NCBI GenBank assembly: GCA_022494885.1
Contig: JAGVSM010000981.1
Span: 1 to 64,000 of the forward strand
DNA length: 64,000 nt
Reading direction: 5' to 3'
Origin: Micrasema longulum
Taxonomy: Eukaryota; Arthropoda; Insecta; Trichoptera; Brachycentridae
Both the position numbers and the translations under genes were made by a program. This document shows, in pieces, positions 20,007 through 31,873 of the stretch. The notes under the pieces are model-generated. The model made no database searches. It was not told the origin of the DNA and saw nothing but the letters and a program-made list of their open reading frames with translations. The stretch's first letter is position 1, and each line of letters starts with the position of its first letter.

Positions 20007-22818
20007 AATTGATCGGTTATCGGGTGCAGTGAGATCAATTGTCCTGCTATGTCCTGCTAAAAACACCCAGACCGCTTTCATATAAAAAATTGTAATAATC
20101 ACCTTCTGAAAATAGTGTTGATCACAAAAAACGGCATTTCGAATTTGCAGAGAACACCCACAGCACTAGAAAAACCTTACGGTACTTTAAAAATCATTAA
20201 AATAGGTAAAATACAAATTAAGATTTTCATTTGTCATATAAAAAAAACTTATGTATTTATTGTTTATCAGTTGTCAAAGTCGAAAACTTTCCAACTGTTT
20301 TGTCGATTTGATTATTCACTCTTTTCACAAACGTGCTATTATCTCAGTTTCACTTTTCTATGGCTGGCTGCTTTTACTATAACTATGTTCAATTGAAAAT
20401 ATTATTTAAAAAGACATGTATTTCAAGAGAAAAGGAATATGGAAGTTAAGGCATATACATGGATGTTAATATTTTCAAATAATTATTATAGTACAATTTA
20501 TTAAAATATTGTAAACAAAAAAAAAGTATATTTACGTTTTTCATTATGTCACTCAATTTTTTATTCAACTCAACTCTATTCTTGCTTGCTTCAGTCAGAT
20601 TTAGATTTTTTTGTTAAAATATTTTTTTGTCTCTGTTAACTTAATTTTAGAATAAACATGTTTAACGGGTTAAGTAATCACTTTACACACTGTGTAGCAT
20701 TCGTCATTCTGCTGATGTTAAAACATCCATATTACCTCAACTCTTCCAACTGTTGACTTTTGTGACAAAAATTTTAATAATCAAAATATTTCTGAAAATG
20801 AAAAGCTTTGGTATGAAGAAACGGCTTATCTTTGTTGACACTGGACATTTAAGGCAATCAATCATTCGATTATTTTATAAAAATAAGAAATATCTACAAA
20901 CAAGGTAAAAAATACTTCGTCTTCTTTTGTGATTTCTGAATTCTGAATATATCTCAGGGTATTGGTAATTTATTTAGTGAACATTTGAATGTTTCATCTT
21001 CAAAGTAATGAGGCCCCACAGCTGTAGAGTGTAGAGCCGCCCGTATGGACATAAATCATTCTAGGATAATCAATCACAAAATTAGCCATAGTTTACAGGA
21101 AAACAATGGGCCGTAGGTACTCAGTTCGAGAACTGCAAGCGCAAGCGCAAAAGCAAAACCGTCCGTTATACGTTTGTTATTAAACCAAAAATGCCTACAA
21201 CTGTGACGCCTGATTACTCTGAAGTATTGCAATTACCTGCCTCACTAAGTTAGCCGAATCGATGAAAGATTTTTTTTTGTGCAGATTTTAAGAGAAGTCT
21301 TTTGCTTAATATTCCGGTAGTCTGACATTTAAATTAACATTAATTATGGATTAATCCTCTTAAAAGTTATTAAAACCCACAGAAAAACATAATTACTTAT
21401 TTTTTTGTGTAATATTATATATAATATATTAGTTTTTACGCTACATACAGTTAAAAAAGGGTAAACCGATAAATGAAATTTGCTACCAAACTTTGATGTC
21501 TGAGTTGAAGCTACCATTGCTTTTCACTAGAAGGACAAAAGCTGACATTACTTTAATGCACAGAGTGATATGCACCATAATAGATTGCCCATAATTTCTG
21601 TCCCTGATAAACTTTCGGGTACCCACAAGGACCAGACTCCAACACATGTTCCAGTGTGAGTACAATAGGACAAACTTTGCCCACCATTCTCCCCTCTACT
21701 GGTGAGCATCCACAGAACAGCTAATAATTATGCTGAGCTGTTGGAAATGCTCCACACCACTACTGCTCCTATCAAATTAGCTATCCTTTCCATTGAATGG
21801 CCACCCCCTCAATTCTCCTCTTTTTGATTTCTATTCATATTTACTTTTTTCCTTTTTCTTTTCTTTTTTATAATTAACATATAAGTGCAATAAGTCTGAT
21901 TATATTTTGTGTCAATTACTAAAAAACTTTTTGTACTTCTTAACCAAATATTGTAAGAGCCCCATAAGCGTTTATTAAATAAATATATTTTACAATTAAT
22001 CATTAACATAATATTTACGATTATTTTCCTCACTCGATGTTTGATATAATTTGGTTTAAGCACGAGTGTTTGTGAAATCAAGAAACACAAATATAAAACA
22101 GTCAAGTAACATATTTGTATGGTTACTCGGTCAGACATTGCCGTGAACCCCACCAACTTGCACAACATAAACTACATTTTTCCGTTGCACTTACGAACAG
22201 TTTTCATAATTTCTTTGCCATATATAAATGCAGTTCGAATACCATAATGTTGCACACCTCATTAATAGAGTTTTTATCTCCTCAGATTGAATTGATAAAT
22301 CTGAGAATTTTGTGTGTTCAGAAAAAGTAGATTTAGAAATTATTTATTTTAAAGTAAAACGCAGTTTTTGATACAGTGCAAGCGGAATATACCACACAAT
22401 TTTACTGTTATACCTATTCGAAAATATCGTCAAGTAATTTTTTGATTCCGTAAATAACTGAGGATATAATATTGCTTTTACGTCGTATCTAATCTTAAAA
22501 TGAAATGAAAGCATAACATATTAAAACTACATATATTTTATTGGGAGAAATCGTTAAGCAGTTACTAAAGATACATTTCAAAGATGCAAAGATGATGATT
22601 TCTGTATGCAAAGACAGAGTGACATGTCGTTCTACCCTCTTTGCCTACCCCTACGGTGAAACGGCGTGATGCTTTGTTTGTTTTTTTATGCCGTTCCTAG
22701 TTATAATTGTTTTTGGTTTCTAGGAAGATCATTTACGTAGTTTGAAAAATAAAATAAAAAATCAGACATCAAAAGACACAAAATAAAGGATTTTTATCAA
22801 ACGAACATTAATCCTTAC
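20007..22818. other. Intron sequence with one decayed FB copy
   Basis: At 20410-20770 there are weak FB landmarks (GGAATATGGAAGTTAAGGCA, CACTTTACACACTGTGTAGC, CTCTTCCAACTGTTGACTTT). The rest, including a moderately GC-rich block at 21480-21800, contains no recognised gene or repeat. Small frames at 20115-20396, 21483-21665 and 21809-22168 show no family features. Confidence 0.5.
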
Positions 22819-22900
22819 CTCTCCGTGTCCTCCAGCAACGAAGACTACAATCGCCAGCATCCACAATGGTATTGCAAAAAAACACATGGTTATTACGGAT
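22819..22900 (-). CDS. prom: Prominin-like, exon: TM4
   Basis: This exon of 82 nt starts with 1 base and ends at a codon border (acceptor TTAATTTTTCAG, donor GAG|GTAAGG). It encodes SVITMCFFAIPLWMLAIVVF followed by VAGGHGE, one hydrophobic helix ending in small residues and an acidic one. It matches prominin TM4 (F-x-W-x-L/M-x-I-V-V-x-x-F-x-x-G...E), which leads directly into the extracellular LCRP motif of the next exon. Confidence 0.95.
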
Positions 22901-23694
22901 CTGAAAAATTAAATATCATAAAATTCAAATAGTTCTCTACTATTAGTAAAAACAGAATGCGATAGCTACATTGTTTTTATAAGTAATTTAAATTGCTAAG
23001 ATTTTTACTGCCATTCATTTGCACTTTTTGCTAACATTTCGTTTCGAATCGCAATATAGCATCCACCATCAAGATTGAGACCACACAATAACCCAGAAAA
23101 ACTCCATTTACTACAGAGCATTGATGAATTTTAATTCAACAATTGTTTGAAATATTTTTAATTTATTTATCTTCAAGAAATAGCGTGTTTTCACAAATCA
23201 AAAATAATGTTTAAATCGTATTGAATATTAAAAGTGGATTTTTACGAGTCTAATGACATTACTAAGAGTTTATACAAAACGGCTCGCTGTAGGAGTCACG
23301 TCATTTTGTCGCCATGTTCGCCGAGTGCGAATCTAACAAACATTGCGTACAAGTTTGTTAGAAGCGCATGTCATACGCAACGTAATACGTGCCGTCTGTC
23401 CTTTAGGTCAGACACGTCTTGTTTTCAGGCAATTCAAAAAACGTATATCTCAACTTTTGTGGGAAATTTAATAGTACCGTTACCATTTTAAATTGAAAAA
23501 TGACACAAACGCGCATACGTATTTTATTAAAACCAAAGTTAAATAGGCACAAAGTTGTTAAATTACGTTTTTTACAGTCGTATAAATGTACTATCAAACC
23601 AATTAATACAGACCAACGCAACGAACATTTTGTCCAATAAATCGTAAAATGAACAAATAGTGCAAATAGTGCAGTGCACTCAAGGACAAAAAAT

Positions 23695-24425
23695 ATTTTC
23701 AAGAAAGGAGTTAAGGACTGAATTTTCCTTAGTGGGAGGGATTTGAGTAGAAAACTCCTTGATGATTTTCCAAATGCTTGAGTTTACTGTTAACCATATT
23801 GATGTGCCATATAAATGTTTTTTAAAAAATGTTTTTTATAATTATTTTTTCTGTTTCTAATTCCATATTTTGGGGGTTAAGGGTCATAAGGGCGAAACTA
23901 CAAAAACACAGTTTTGAGATAAATGATAAAACAGTTTTCAAAAAATAATACTGTCTTTTAAGGGTAACAAATAAAGAAAATAAAAAATACAGTTAATAGA
24001 GCATAAAATGTTTTAGAGACAAAAATATGAAACTACGCTTTCGTCTATATGACCCTAACTTGCGCTTACATTAGTAAATTAACAAAATGATGTAAAAGGT
24101 GTTTTATTCTTCTGACTTTAAACAAAACGCTTCATTTGTAGTTTAACACAAATTTATCTAAGTAACTACTTATCGGATGAGTTTCATCTTTTTGTCACTA
24201 ACAGGATATTTTGTTTGTATATCAGATTAGTACTTAACACAAAACAGCATTTTTTGTAGTTTCGCCCTTATGACCCTAAGCCCCCGATTTGTGGTGATAT
24301 ACTCATGAGTCTGTGTCATATAATTGCTCGTCCCATCTCAACACCAGGACTTTTAGTCCCATGGAGTAGGGACTTATTGTCTCAAATAATATACAATAAC
24401 CTTATGTATGTAAATAAATAAAATA
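23695..24425 (+). repeat. Dispersed repeat R6, interrupted copy
   Basis: It has the same block order as 7735-8095, but split by a 414-bp TIR element between TTCCATATTTT and CGATTTGTGGTGATATACTC. It ends with GTAAATAAATAAAATAAAA. Confidence 0.68.
23872..24285. mobile_element. TIR element, 414 bp, ends GGGGGTTAAGGGTCATAAGG
   Basis: The left GGGGGTTAAGGGTCATAAGG-GCGAAACTAC is inverted at the right as GTAGTTTCGCCCTTATGACC-CTAAGCCCCC. Comparison with the uninterrupted R6 copy at 7735-8095 shows it is an insertion at ATATTTGTGG. It has no coding capacity. The flanking duplication is short or eroded. Confidence 0.82.
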
Positions 24426-24754
24426 AAAAAATACTCATATATTTATTTTTATTCATTGAAATTTATCAACAATATTTAGATCGCGCCAAACTTATAATAA
24501 ATAAATGTATGTCGGCGCGTTTCTAATACGAATGAAAAAAAGAAACAGGAATTTAACACAAAAAAATAGGTAAATAAAAAAAATAAACCCAGGTATACTA
24601 AGAATTTAAAAAACAATGTTAGAATTTTTCAAAGGCGGAAATAATAACAACTTAAAAACTTTCAAGTCTTGGTTTTTGATCGATTCTATTTTGATTTGTA
24701 ATTCGATTAAACCAATCTAACCTATATTCAAATTTTATATCCGCCCATCAATGA

Positions 24755-25934
24755 TACAGGGTGGCCGGAGAAGTGACGTCCAAAGGCAAAATGTAGGTGC
24801 CTCATATTGAGGGGTATCCGAATCACCCCCATGTATGTCCCGTACTATCATTCGCTGAAATCAGCCTTTAAAGATACTTGGGTGGAAAATTCCTCAGTTG
24901 TTCTCACCTTGTGTTTACTGCTACTCGTGTCGCCATTTTATCTCTAGCAGTTATTTTTTGATAGTTTACTCACATTCTATCATAATATTTATCATTAACA
25001 TATTACAACAGAGATGAAGATCATTTTAAAGAAGGCAATATAGAAGTCTGGACATCTACAGGGCTTATGACCTGTCACTTACTAGTTTGATATTGTTGAG
25101 AAATCCACCTAGTGGTAGGGGAAATAATTCAATTAGATGAATCTCACTCGCATAAATAAAGGTTTCAGCTCTTTAACTTCACAAACATCAACAGATGAAA
25201 GAATTAAAGTAATATAGAGGCTCAAATATGGACAGAATGGTGAATGTTACACAGTGTGTAAAGTGGCCACTCAAACCAGCGAATGACAGGTCATAAGCCC
25301 TGTAGATGCCTATATTGCCTTCTTTAAAATGTTCTTTATCTCTGTTGTAATATGTTAATGTTAACAGCTCCCCAGGGAGTTGAATCCAGTCCTTGTCTAC
25401 AAAAATTTGGACAAACTCTAAGTATTGTTGATAATTTTTATCCTTAGGAATTTCCCACTTCAGTATCTTTGAAGGGTGATTTCAGCAAATAACAGCTTTT
25501 GAAAGCTATTTTTTTTGTATTATAACACAAGCTTAGAGTCTAGCGCAATTTTGAAAGTTACTTAAAAACCAAGAAATTTCCTTTTTAGATTTTTAATTTT
25601 AAGTTGAAAGTTGATGTCTGACTCGCTCGAACTTAAATTTTCCAAAACAAAAATCAGTCAAAACTTCAGTAGCTTCCATTAACGTTACTAAGCTAATTAT
25701 TTTATGAAAAGGTGGAATTTTGTAAAGAAAAAGTTTAAATTTAAAAAAAAAACCACCACAAATTTAAAAAAAAAATAAAACAGATCCGGTCGAATATTTT
25801 CAAAAACCTATTAAAAAAAACATAACTCGAAAACTACGCAAAATCGCGGAACATATATGGGGGCAATTCGGATACCTCTCAATATTAGGCATCTACATTT
25901 TACCTTTGGACGTAACTTCTCCAGCCCCTCTGTA
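24755..25934. mobile_element. TIR element with nested FB insertion
   Basis: Inverted ends of about 85 bp: left CAGGGTGGCCGGAGAAGTGA, CGTCCAAAGGCAAAATGTAG, GGGTATCCGAATCACCCCCA; right TGGGGGCAATTCGGATACC, CTACATTTTACCTTTGGACG, TAACTTCTCCAGCCCCTCTG. Flanking TA on both sides suggests a TA target, as for mariner-like elements. The body outside the FB insertion is about 740 bp and encodes nothing recognisable. Confidence 0.8.
25000..25440. mobile_element. FB element nested in TIR element
   Basis: It starts TATTACAACAGAGATGAAGA, has CATCTACAGGGCTTATGACC and the complement GGTCATAAGCCCTGTAGATG, and ends AATTTGGACAAACTCTAAGTA. Because it sits inside the element 24755-25934, it is the younger of the two. 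Confidence 0.8.
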
Positions 25935-26046
25935 TAAGATAAATAAATTAACACAATAAAACACAATTTTGTAATAAACTTATTAAGATCAATGTTTTAT
26001 GGATAAAATGTATTAATTTTACAGTTTTTGTAATAAGTGTATTTAC

Positions 26047-26146
26047 GCTTTTAGTATGGATCCAGCTTGGTTTTCCATTCCACAGCATCCGCAACACACT
26101 CCAACAAGATGCAATAATATCACCAGACATATTAAAAGCACAGCCA
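26047..26146 (-). CDS. prom: Prominin-like, exon: TM3 and Cys-rich turn
   Basis: This exon of 100 nt joins with 2 bases at each side (acceptor TTATTTTTCAG, donor AAGC|GTAAAT). With the previous exon it gives WLIFLVAVLLICLVILLHLV, then GVCCGCCGMENQAGSILKA. The hydrophobic TM3 followed at once by G-x-C-C/x-G-x-C-G is the most characteristic short signature of prominins. Another open frame overlaps it but lacks these features. Confidence 0.95.
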
Positions 26147-27074
26147 CTGAAAAATAAAATGTTACTATAAGTGAAAAACAAAGGTCGGACTTTGCTAAAA
26201 TGTGTACAAGAACACGAAGATAATAATTTTAAAATAATTTTAAAATCAAAATTAGTCGCAGTTTTTGGTACTATCCTACTTACCAATGACGTATAATGAA
26301 ATATACACGTCACAATAGCACAGTCGTTCGTCGGTAATTGCTTTCCTTGTTTGCATTATTGAACAGATATTCTTCGTTACCAGATGTGACGCTACGCAGA
26401 AAAATTCCGTTGTGTGTAATAAAAAAATGAAAAACTATGAAAAACAAAATACACATATCGCTTAATTTGTAAATACAATCTAATTTGTCAAATAATTACA
26501 TTATTAGTTACGTTTTAAAGCACAGGTTTTACAATTTTGCAGAACATAAATGATAACACGACAGCCAGCATCGTAGCTATGGTAATAAGTTATATAAAAA
26601 TACGAAGGAAGAAAATTTTTCGTCCCTTTTTCTAGCAATTTGCATTCTTTTCATTTCAAATTATTCATATCTACGCAATATTTGGTAAATGCAAGCGGCT
26701 AGTTAGGAAATAACGTGTTTATTTATTACAGAATAAATATATTCTCTACAACTATGATATATTATTTGTAGATGGTTATTGCTATGAAAATAGCGGCGTG
26801 ATGCACAAAACAGAATAATTTTTAAAAAAGCCAATAATAATTATGACATAAAATTTTTAAACTAAATTGAGTTTTTCTACCGACATTTCTTGGTAGCATT
26901 TTAAATATAATAATAAGAATGCGTATTTATTTTAATTATAGTTATATTTATAATTTTCACCAGTGACTAGGTTTTGTCGTGACCGACATCGTCAGACTAA
27001 TCGTTTCAACTAAATTTAAACCTTTACGAGTTTTTTATCTTGAGCAAAATATACAAACAAAATAATTTTCAACA
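26147..27074. other. AT-rich intron sequence, nothing recognised
   Basis: The open frame that runs through the acceptor into 26313 on the minus strand is in a different frame from the exon and lacks protein features. Confidence 0.5.
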
Positions 27075-27320
27075 TATTACAACAGCAATCAAGTACGTTT
27101 AAGATAAGAGAATTTGGAAATCTAGGCATCTACAGAGCTTATCTGTCGTTGGTTGTTTTAAGGGGCCACTTTACACACTGTAACATTCACCATTCTGCCT
27201 ATATTTAAACACCTGTATTCCTAATATTCTTCGCTCTATTAATGTTCGTGAATTTTATTTTTATTTTATTATCGTGAAGCTTATTAGCTGAAACCTTTAT
27301 TAATGCGAGTTTAGCTAATA
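27075..27320 (+). mobile_element. FB element, one-arm copy
   Basis: Landmarks: ATTACAACAGCAATCAAGTA, CTAGGCATCTACAGAGCTTA, GGGGCCACTTTACACACTGT, ACATTCACCATTCTGCCTAT and a decayed GCTGAAACCTTTATTAATGC. Confidence 0.65.
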
Positions 27321-27559
27321 ATAACTTACACAAAAAATTCTAAAACGAATTTATGTTTATTAAAAAAAAATATCTGTGATAATATTTTAGTCGTGATAAT
27401 AATTAATACTGTTTTTTGTAGTGATTATGAGATTGTGTAAAACCATGTAGTTATTGTTATATGCAGTACCTATGAAGAACTTTATATTTCAACATACTTA
27501 GAATATTTAAAAAAGCCCATTTAAATTTATTCGGGACATATCTGTCGGGCCCTGCGATC

Positions 27560-27866
27560 CTTGACCTCTCTATAAAGATGCGTGCTAGGGTCGTCCCACT
27601 GGGACCCGAGCTCTGAGCCGTTTCTCGACTCCGAAATTGAAGTGTCCAAGCGAGCTCTCGCTAACCTTGACCTATTTTTTACGTGTAACACCGACACCCG
27701 GGGGCCTGAAGATTACCCTCATATTCAGGAGTCCATGGTATCGCATCCAATAAAAGCGGCAAACTCCACGATACCGTCAGAAATGGAGCAGAAAGCGTCA
27801 TTTCTGAGGGGGACTTGGATATTGAGGGAAAGGTTTGATGTTCAATACAACCATCAATGGCTGTAA
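27560..27866. other. GC-richer unassigned block, open on both strands
   Basis: A plus frame (27582-27866, 94 codons) and an overlapping minus frame (27939-27679) are both open. Composition differs from the AT-rich surroundings. The minus strand near 27600 reads GSQWDDPSTHLYREVKDR in a third frame. This may be a transposon coding remnant, but no family was identified. It abuts the TIR element at 27873. Confidence 0.35.
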
Positions 27867-27872
27867 GCCAGG

Positions 27873-28261
27873 GGTGGTATTTTGAATCTTCTCTAGAGAG
27901 TGGTAAATTTGGGGATATTTTTTTTATGCGACGATACATTATATTATTTCATAAAATGACCACGCTGATGATCAAACGTCAAATGATGTATAAAACTGTT
28001 TTTCTTTTTTTTTTTTAAAAACAGAAAAAAACGAATTCGGTTTGGTCAATTGAACCTAATTAAGTGTTTTGGGTAATGCTTAAGATCGCAATAATGGTCT
28101 TTTTTTTATTTTCATTTTTAGCTCCACGTGTTCGTATTTGTTTGACGTTTAATCATCAGTGTGGCCATAAATGAAACAAAGTTTAGGTGCATGCAAAAAA
28201 TAAAAATTCCCAAATTAACCACTCTCTAGGGGAGGGGGTAGAGAAGATTCAAAATACCACC
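27873..28261. mobile_element. TIR element, 389 bp, ends GGTGGTATTTTGAATCTTCT
   Basis: The left GGTGGTATTTTGAATCTTCT and AGAGAGTGGTAAATTTGGG are inverted on the right as CCCAAATTAACCACTCTCTA and AGAAGATTCAAAATACCACC. The pairing continues inward (CTGATGATCAAACGTCAAA / TTTGACGTTTAATCATCAG), leaving a short AT-rich loop. No duplication was fixed. It is non-coding. Confidence 0.85.
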
Positions 28262-29841
28262 ACAGATATTCTTGTTCAATAAATATTTGCCCGATACACT
28301 TAAATCTCGAATGTAAATCTATTTCAAATAATCTGTAATTTATTCTATGTATGTATGTAAATAAGGATACAATATGCATGTGGAATTGTATCGACAAATA
28401 CCTACAAACAGCACTTTTTTAATTGAATTACCTTATAAAATAAAATACTTGGTTTATTTACCTTCTTTTCGGAATATTGATATCTTCAATGCATATTTTA
28501 TACATGTAGATAGATAAGTAAATATAGATACTCTGCTTTATGCATAGAATCAAGAATAGTCCAGAAGGAGCGTAGAATCATATTTGAAAACATCGGACCG
28601 TTTCCAAAAATTCCCCCACTATGCCCCACTTTCACCGCGCGCATTCGTGATGTCGCCGCGTAAAGTTGCACGATGAGAAAAAATATAATCGTAACACAAA
28701 TGTAGGGTAAAAAAAAAAGTAATCTGTTAATTCCTCTCAAATTTGATTGTGCACGCGGAAATATTGATTGACACAATGGAGTAGATAAGTAAAGGGTCAT
28801 TTAATAAGAGTAATTGAATTAATGAACTTTGAACTTAAAATATAAAACAATTTTATTTTTACATAAAACGGATATTTTTAAATCATGTTAAATAATATTT
28901 AATGTTGTAAAGATAATGTCGGTCAAATGTCCACTACAGAGTTGTTTAATCTGAGGTCCAATTTTCATTAGTTCTCTCATAAGATGAGCAAAGTTTAGTA
29001 AAAAAAATAACTACCCTGGCAACACTAACGAAATGTCCATTTTGTTTCTTCGACAATCTGACAGATGGAAAATAATTCAATTTTTAAGTAATGCATTTGC
29101 TACTTACACACTCATTTGCTAATTACACATGAAGTGTGATACCATTCTGTTTCTTAAAGATCCCAGCTGTATTTCTACACTTTAAAACGACACAACACGG
29201 CATTGTTGAATTCGAATCGGAAGTTGCGTACCGAGCGACGTCTACAAAGAAACTAATGGGTCAAAACGTAAAACTACTCTTTTCAGAGTAGTTGAGTCGC
29301 ATTCTGTTTGATGTGCGTATGCATCTTCTGGACTATTCTTAATTTTATGGTTTGGGTCATAGTTTGGGTAAATTTTTATTATTTCAAAAAATATTTTGTT
29401 ATTTATGTACATATATTTTTGTTGTCTATTGTTTGTGTCAATATTGTTATTACTTTCTATTTGTGTTGTTTTAATGTTGTTTTTAATGCTTATTTGTTAA
29501 TCTTTGCAACTTGTTTTTTGCTGGTGTTATCATGTTTTGACAGAAGGGCCCTAATAATAGAAAAAAATACGTTTCTGACATAACGAACACCGGCAAAACT
29601 CTAAGCAAATGAACTCTATTGCAGGCAATGAATTCTTTATTCAAAAAATAGTTTTTATTGTACGTACTCACATTGCTAGTTCTAAGTAAGAACTTTACTT
29701 ACTAAATATTTAAAAGATGCGCTATATGAATGATACTAACAAAAAAGTATTGAGATAATTATTTCTATTTCCATGAAATAAAAAAATAATTGAATCGAGT
29801 ATATAAAAAAGAAAGTAAAATGTTATAAATATAATGGTTAC
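28262..29841. other. Intron sequence, nothing recognised
   Basis: It contains a small perfect hairpin at about 29270-29290 (ACTACTCTTTTCAGAGTAGT). The frame at 29308-29583 is a run of hydrophobic codons from T-rich DNA and is not considered a gene. Confidence 0.5.
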
Positions 29842-30012
29842 CAAGGAAAATAAGCCAGCGCCAAAACTCAACTGCGTCAATAGCCCGAACTATATTTTCA
29901 ATATGGCGGGCTTGGCTTGTAGCCTCTGCCGCTAGATGTCTCGCTGCTTTGGCAAGCGATCGCTCCGCAACCCGAAGCTCCGCTCTCTGGATTTGCAGTG
30001 CCTCTCGGATTT
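29842..30012 (-). CDS. prom: Prominin-like, exon: end of extracellular loop 1 into TM3
   Basis: This exon of 171 nt joins with 2 bases at its start and 1 at its end (acceptor TCTCGCTAG, donor TTG|GTAACC). It encodes EIREALQIQRAELRVAERSL, then AKAARHLAAEATSQARHIEN and AIDAVEFWRWLIFL. It is a long amphipathic helix ending in aromatic/basic W-R-W before TM3, as in prominins, where Y-x-x-Y/W-W-L-G precedes the same helix. The charged, Ala-rich helix supports an extracellular coiled bundle. Confidence 0.93.
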
Positions 30013-30389
30013 CTAGCGAGAAAAATCGTAAGCTTTAGCCGATACCACAACCATAAATAATAATTTAGTTACGTATTTAACCAAAGGATGGGACTAACTC
30101 GTGATGGAAATCCATTTTCTCGCGATTGAAATATTAAAAATGTACCTGTTCTTGTGATATATAATTTATGATTACGGACATGTAGGTACACAATAAAGTT
30201 ACGTTTTTTTTAACGAAACAGTTTGATACTGTTTGTTTGTTTCAATTGATTGGAATATAAATGAATCTATAAATTTGGTTAAAAGAACTTTTATTAAATT
30301 TTAAAACTTGCTTTCCTGAAAAATTTCTTAAGCTGAATTTTAAAAGATATTTTTTCTTTATAAAATGTATACCTACCTACGACAGATTC

Positions 30390-30660
30390 ATCACTTTCTT
30401 CCCGCACCCAATGGTGCATAGGGCACTGCATTAGTACATCAATTGCTGCGTATTTTGATCGCTTTTGCTCAGCGTCGTAGCTGGTCATGAGCGCTCTTGG
30501 CAAGATTTTAATTTTGCGCCTCTCAAGACTTGAAAGAAAGAGGAACGAAGGCTGTGGGTCCGCAAAGTGCGCCCTCTAAGGGTTGCGGCCCTAACAGCCG
30601 CCCGCCTGGCCAGCTACTCTAGCTACGACGCTGTTTTTGATACATGAATGTAATATTTAC
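30390..30660 (-). mobile_element. S3 SINE body fragment, interrupted
   Basis: ACCCAATGGTGCATAGGGCA, CTGCATTAGTACATCAATTG and TTTTGATCG are the reverse of the S3 body (compare 60350-60400 and 63320-63380). A short GC-rich TIR element is inserted at 30470. Confidence 0.6.
30470..30633. mobile_element. GC-rich TIR element, 164 bp
   Basis: Ends CAGCGTCGTAGCT and AGCTACGACGCTG are perfect inverted repeats. The flanks CTTTTGCT and TTTTTGAT resemble a decayed 8-bp duplication, which with CAG ends would fit a hAT-type non-autonomous element. The inside is GC-rich (GGGTTGCGGCCCTAACAGCC). Confidence 0.65.
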
Positions 30661-30809
30661 GTTTTATTTATTTTTATAAATGAAGCACTAACTTTGTGGT
30701 TATCCATTATAATAAGTTAATTGTACCGTGATAAAAAAGCTTGTGGTAGCTTTAAAACCGGTCGTTAGAAGAAATAAAAAATAAGTTATTTAAAATAAAG
30801 TTGTTATTA

Positions 30810-31320
30810 ACAAATTACAGCAGGGATGGATTAAACCTTAAAAAAGGAAATATGGAAGTCTAGGCATTTACAGGGCTTATGACCTGTCATAGGCTGGTTT
30901 AAGTGGCCACTTTACACACTGTGTAACATTCACCATTTTGCCTTTGTTTAAACATCAATATTTCTTCCATTTGTTGATTTTAGTGAGGTTAAAGAGCTGA
31001 AACCTTTATTGTTGTAAAAAATTTCATCTGACTGAATTATTTCACATACTAGGCAACGCCTGAAAAGGATTTTCCAATTTTTAAACTTCTTTTTGGACCA
31101 GTTGGTTTAATTACAATATTTGAGTTTGTCCAAATGTTTGTAGACAAAATACTAGATTTCACCCTCTCAGGAGTCATTACGATTAACAAATGACAACAGG
31201 TATGGATAATACTTAAAAAAAGGAAATATGGAAGTCTAAGCATTTACATGGTTTATGACCTGTCATTAGCTCGTTTAAGTAGCCACGTTACACATTATGT
31301 AACATTCACCATATGTTGAT
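30810..31320. mobile_element. FB element, two-arm copy
   Basis: Two same-direction arms: ACAGCAGGGATGGATTAAAC at 30818 and ATGACAACAGGTATGGATAA at 31190, each followed by GGAAATATGGAAGTCTA and the TTATGACCTGTCAT block. Between them is the FB inner region (CATCTGACTGAATTATTTCA, GGACCAGTTGGTTTAATTAC). This looks like two tandem or overlapping copies. Confidence 0.72.
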
Positions 31321-31344
31321 TTTTTAAATATTTTATTTGTAATA

Positions 31345-31495
31345 TGATCAGTCTTACGCTTCAGTTCCGGGGACTACAAAAAAATTCAGTGTAAAAATAT
31401 ATTTTATAATAAATGTTTCAAATCCATGTTGGAAATCGAACCCTAGACCTCTGGTATGGTAGGCAACGCGCTGACTATTAGACATCGTGCAAAAA
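31345..31495 (-). mobile_element. tRNA-derived SINE (family S3), minus copy
   Basis: Reverse-strand head with B box GGGTTCGATTTCC and A-box part GTCAGCGCGTTGCCTACC. The adjoining body CGCTTCAGTTCCGGGGACTA matches 63410-63440. Confidence 0.65.
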
Positions 31496-31737
31496 CGATT
31501 TACCAGCCTTAAAGATGCCTACTTAGGTGAAAGCGCTCTATGGTCAAGTTAAACAAAATAATCAAACTTGACCAAGGAATTTTACTGATATTTTTACTAA
31601 AATCCTTTAACGTTTTACGTAGCGAACAGCAATATAAAGAAACATGAATTTTTTTCAAGGTATTTTTTTTGGCTGCTCACAATAGACATGAGATTCAGTA
31701 AATTTATTACATGATGATACAAAATGATTTTGCTAAC

Positions 31738-31873
31738 CTTCAATAACGTGTTTGGTTTGATTTGCCACAGCTTTCGGGATGTCCGCAAATTTGTTTCTGG
31801 CATTTTCAGCGGCCTCTGTTAAATTGCGCGCACTTAGCACATCCGTTAAGGGCTCCAGTTGATTTTCTGTAAC
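31738..31873 (-). CDS. prom: Prominin-like, exon: extracellular loop 1, NQT segment
   Basis: This exon of 136 nt starts at a codon border and leaves 1 base (acceptor TTGCTTGAAG, donor AAG|GTTAGC). It encodes VTENQLEPLTDVLSARNLTE, then AAENARNKFADIPKAVANQT and KHVIE. The motif D-I-P-x-x-V-x-x-Q-T is highly typical of prominin loop 1. NLT and NQT are potential glycosylation sites. Its phase agrees with direct joining to the 57 kb exon across a 25-kb intron. Confidence 0.94.

Noticed and set aside
21809..22168. 119-codon minus-strand frame
   Set aside because: It is AT-rich, Lys/Asn/Ile-biased chance translation without motifs or neighbouring exon signals.
29308..29583. 91-codon hydrophobic plus-strand frame
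   Set aside because: It is T-rich DNA that gives Phe/Val/Leu runs by chance, with no start context, family or splice support.
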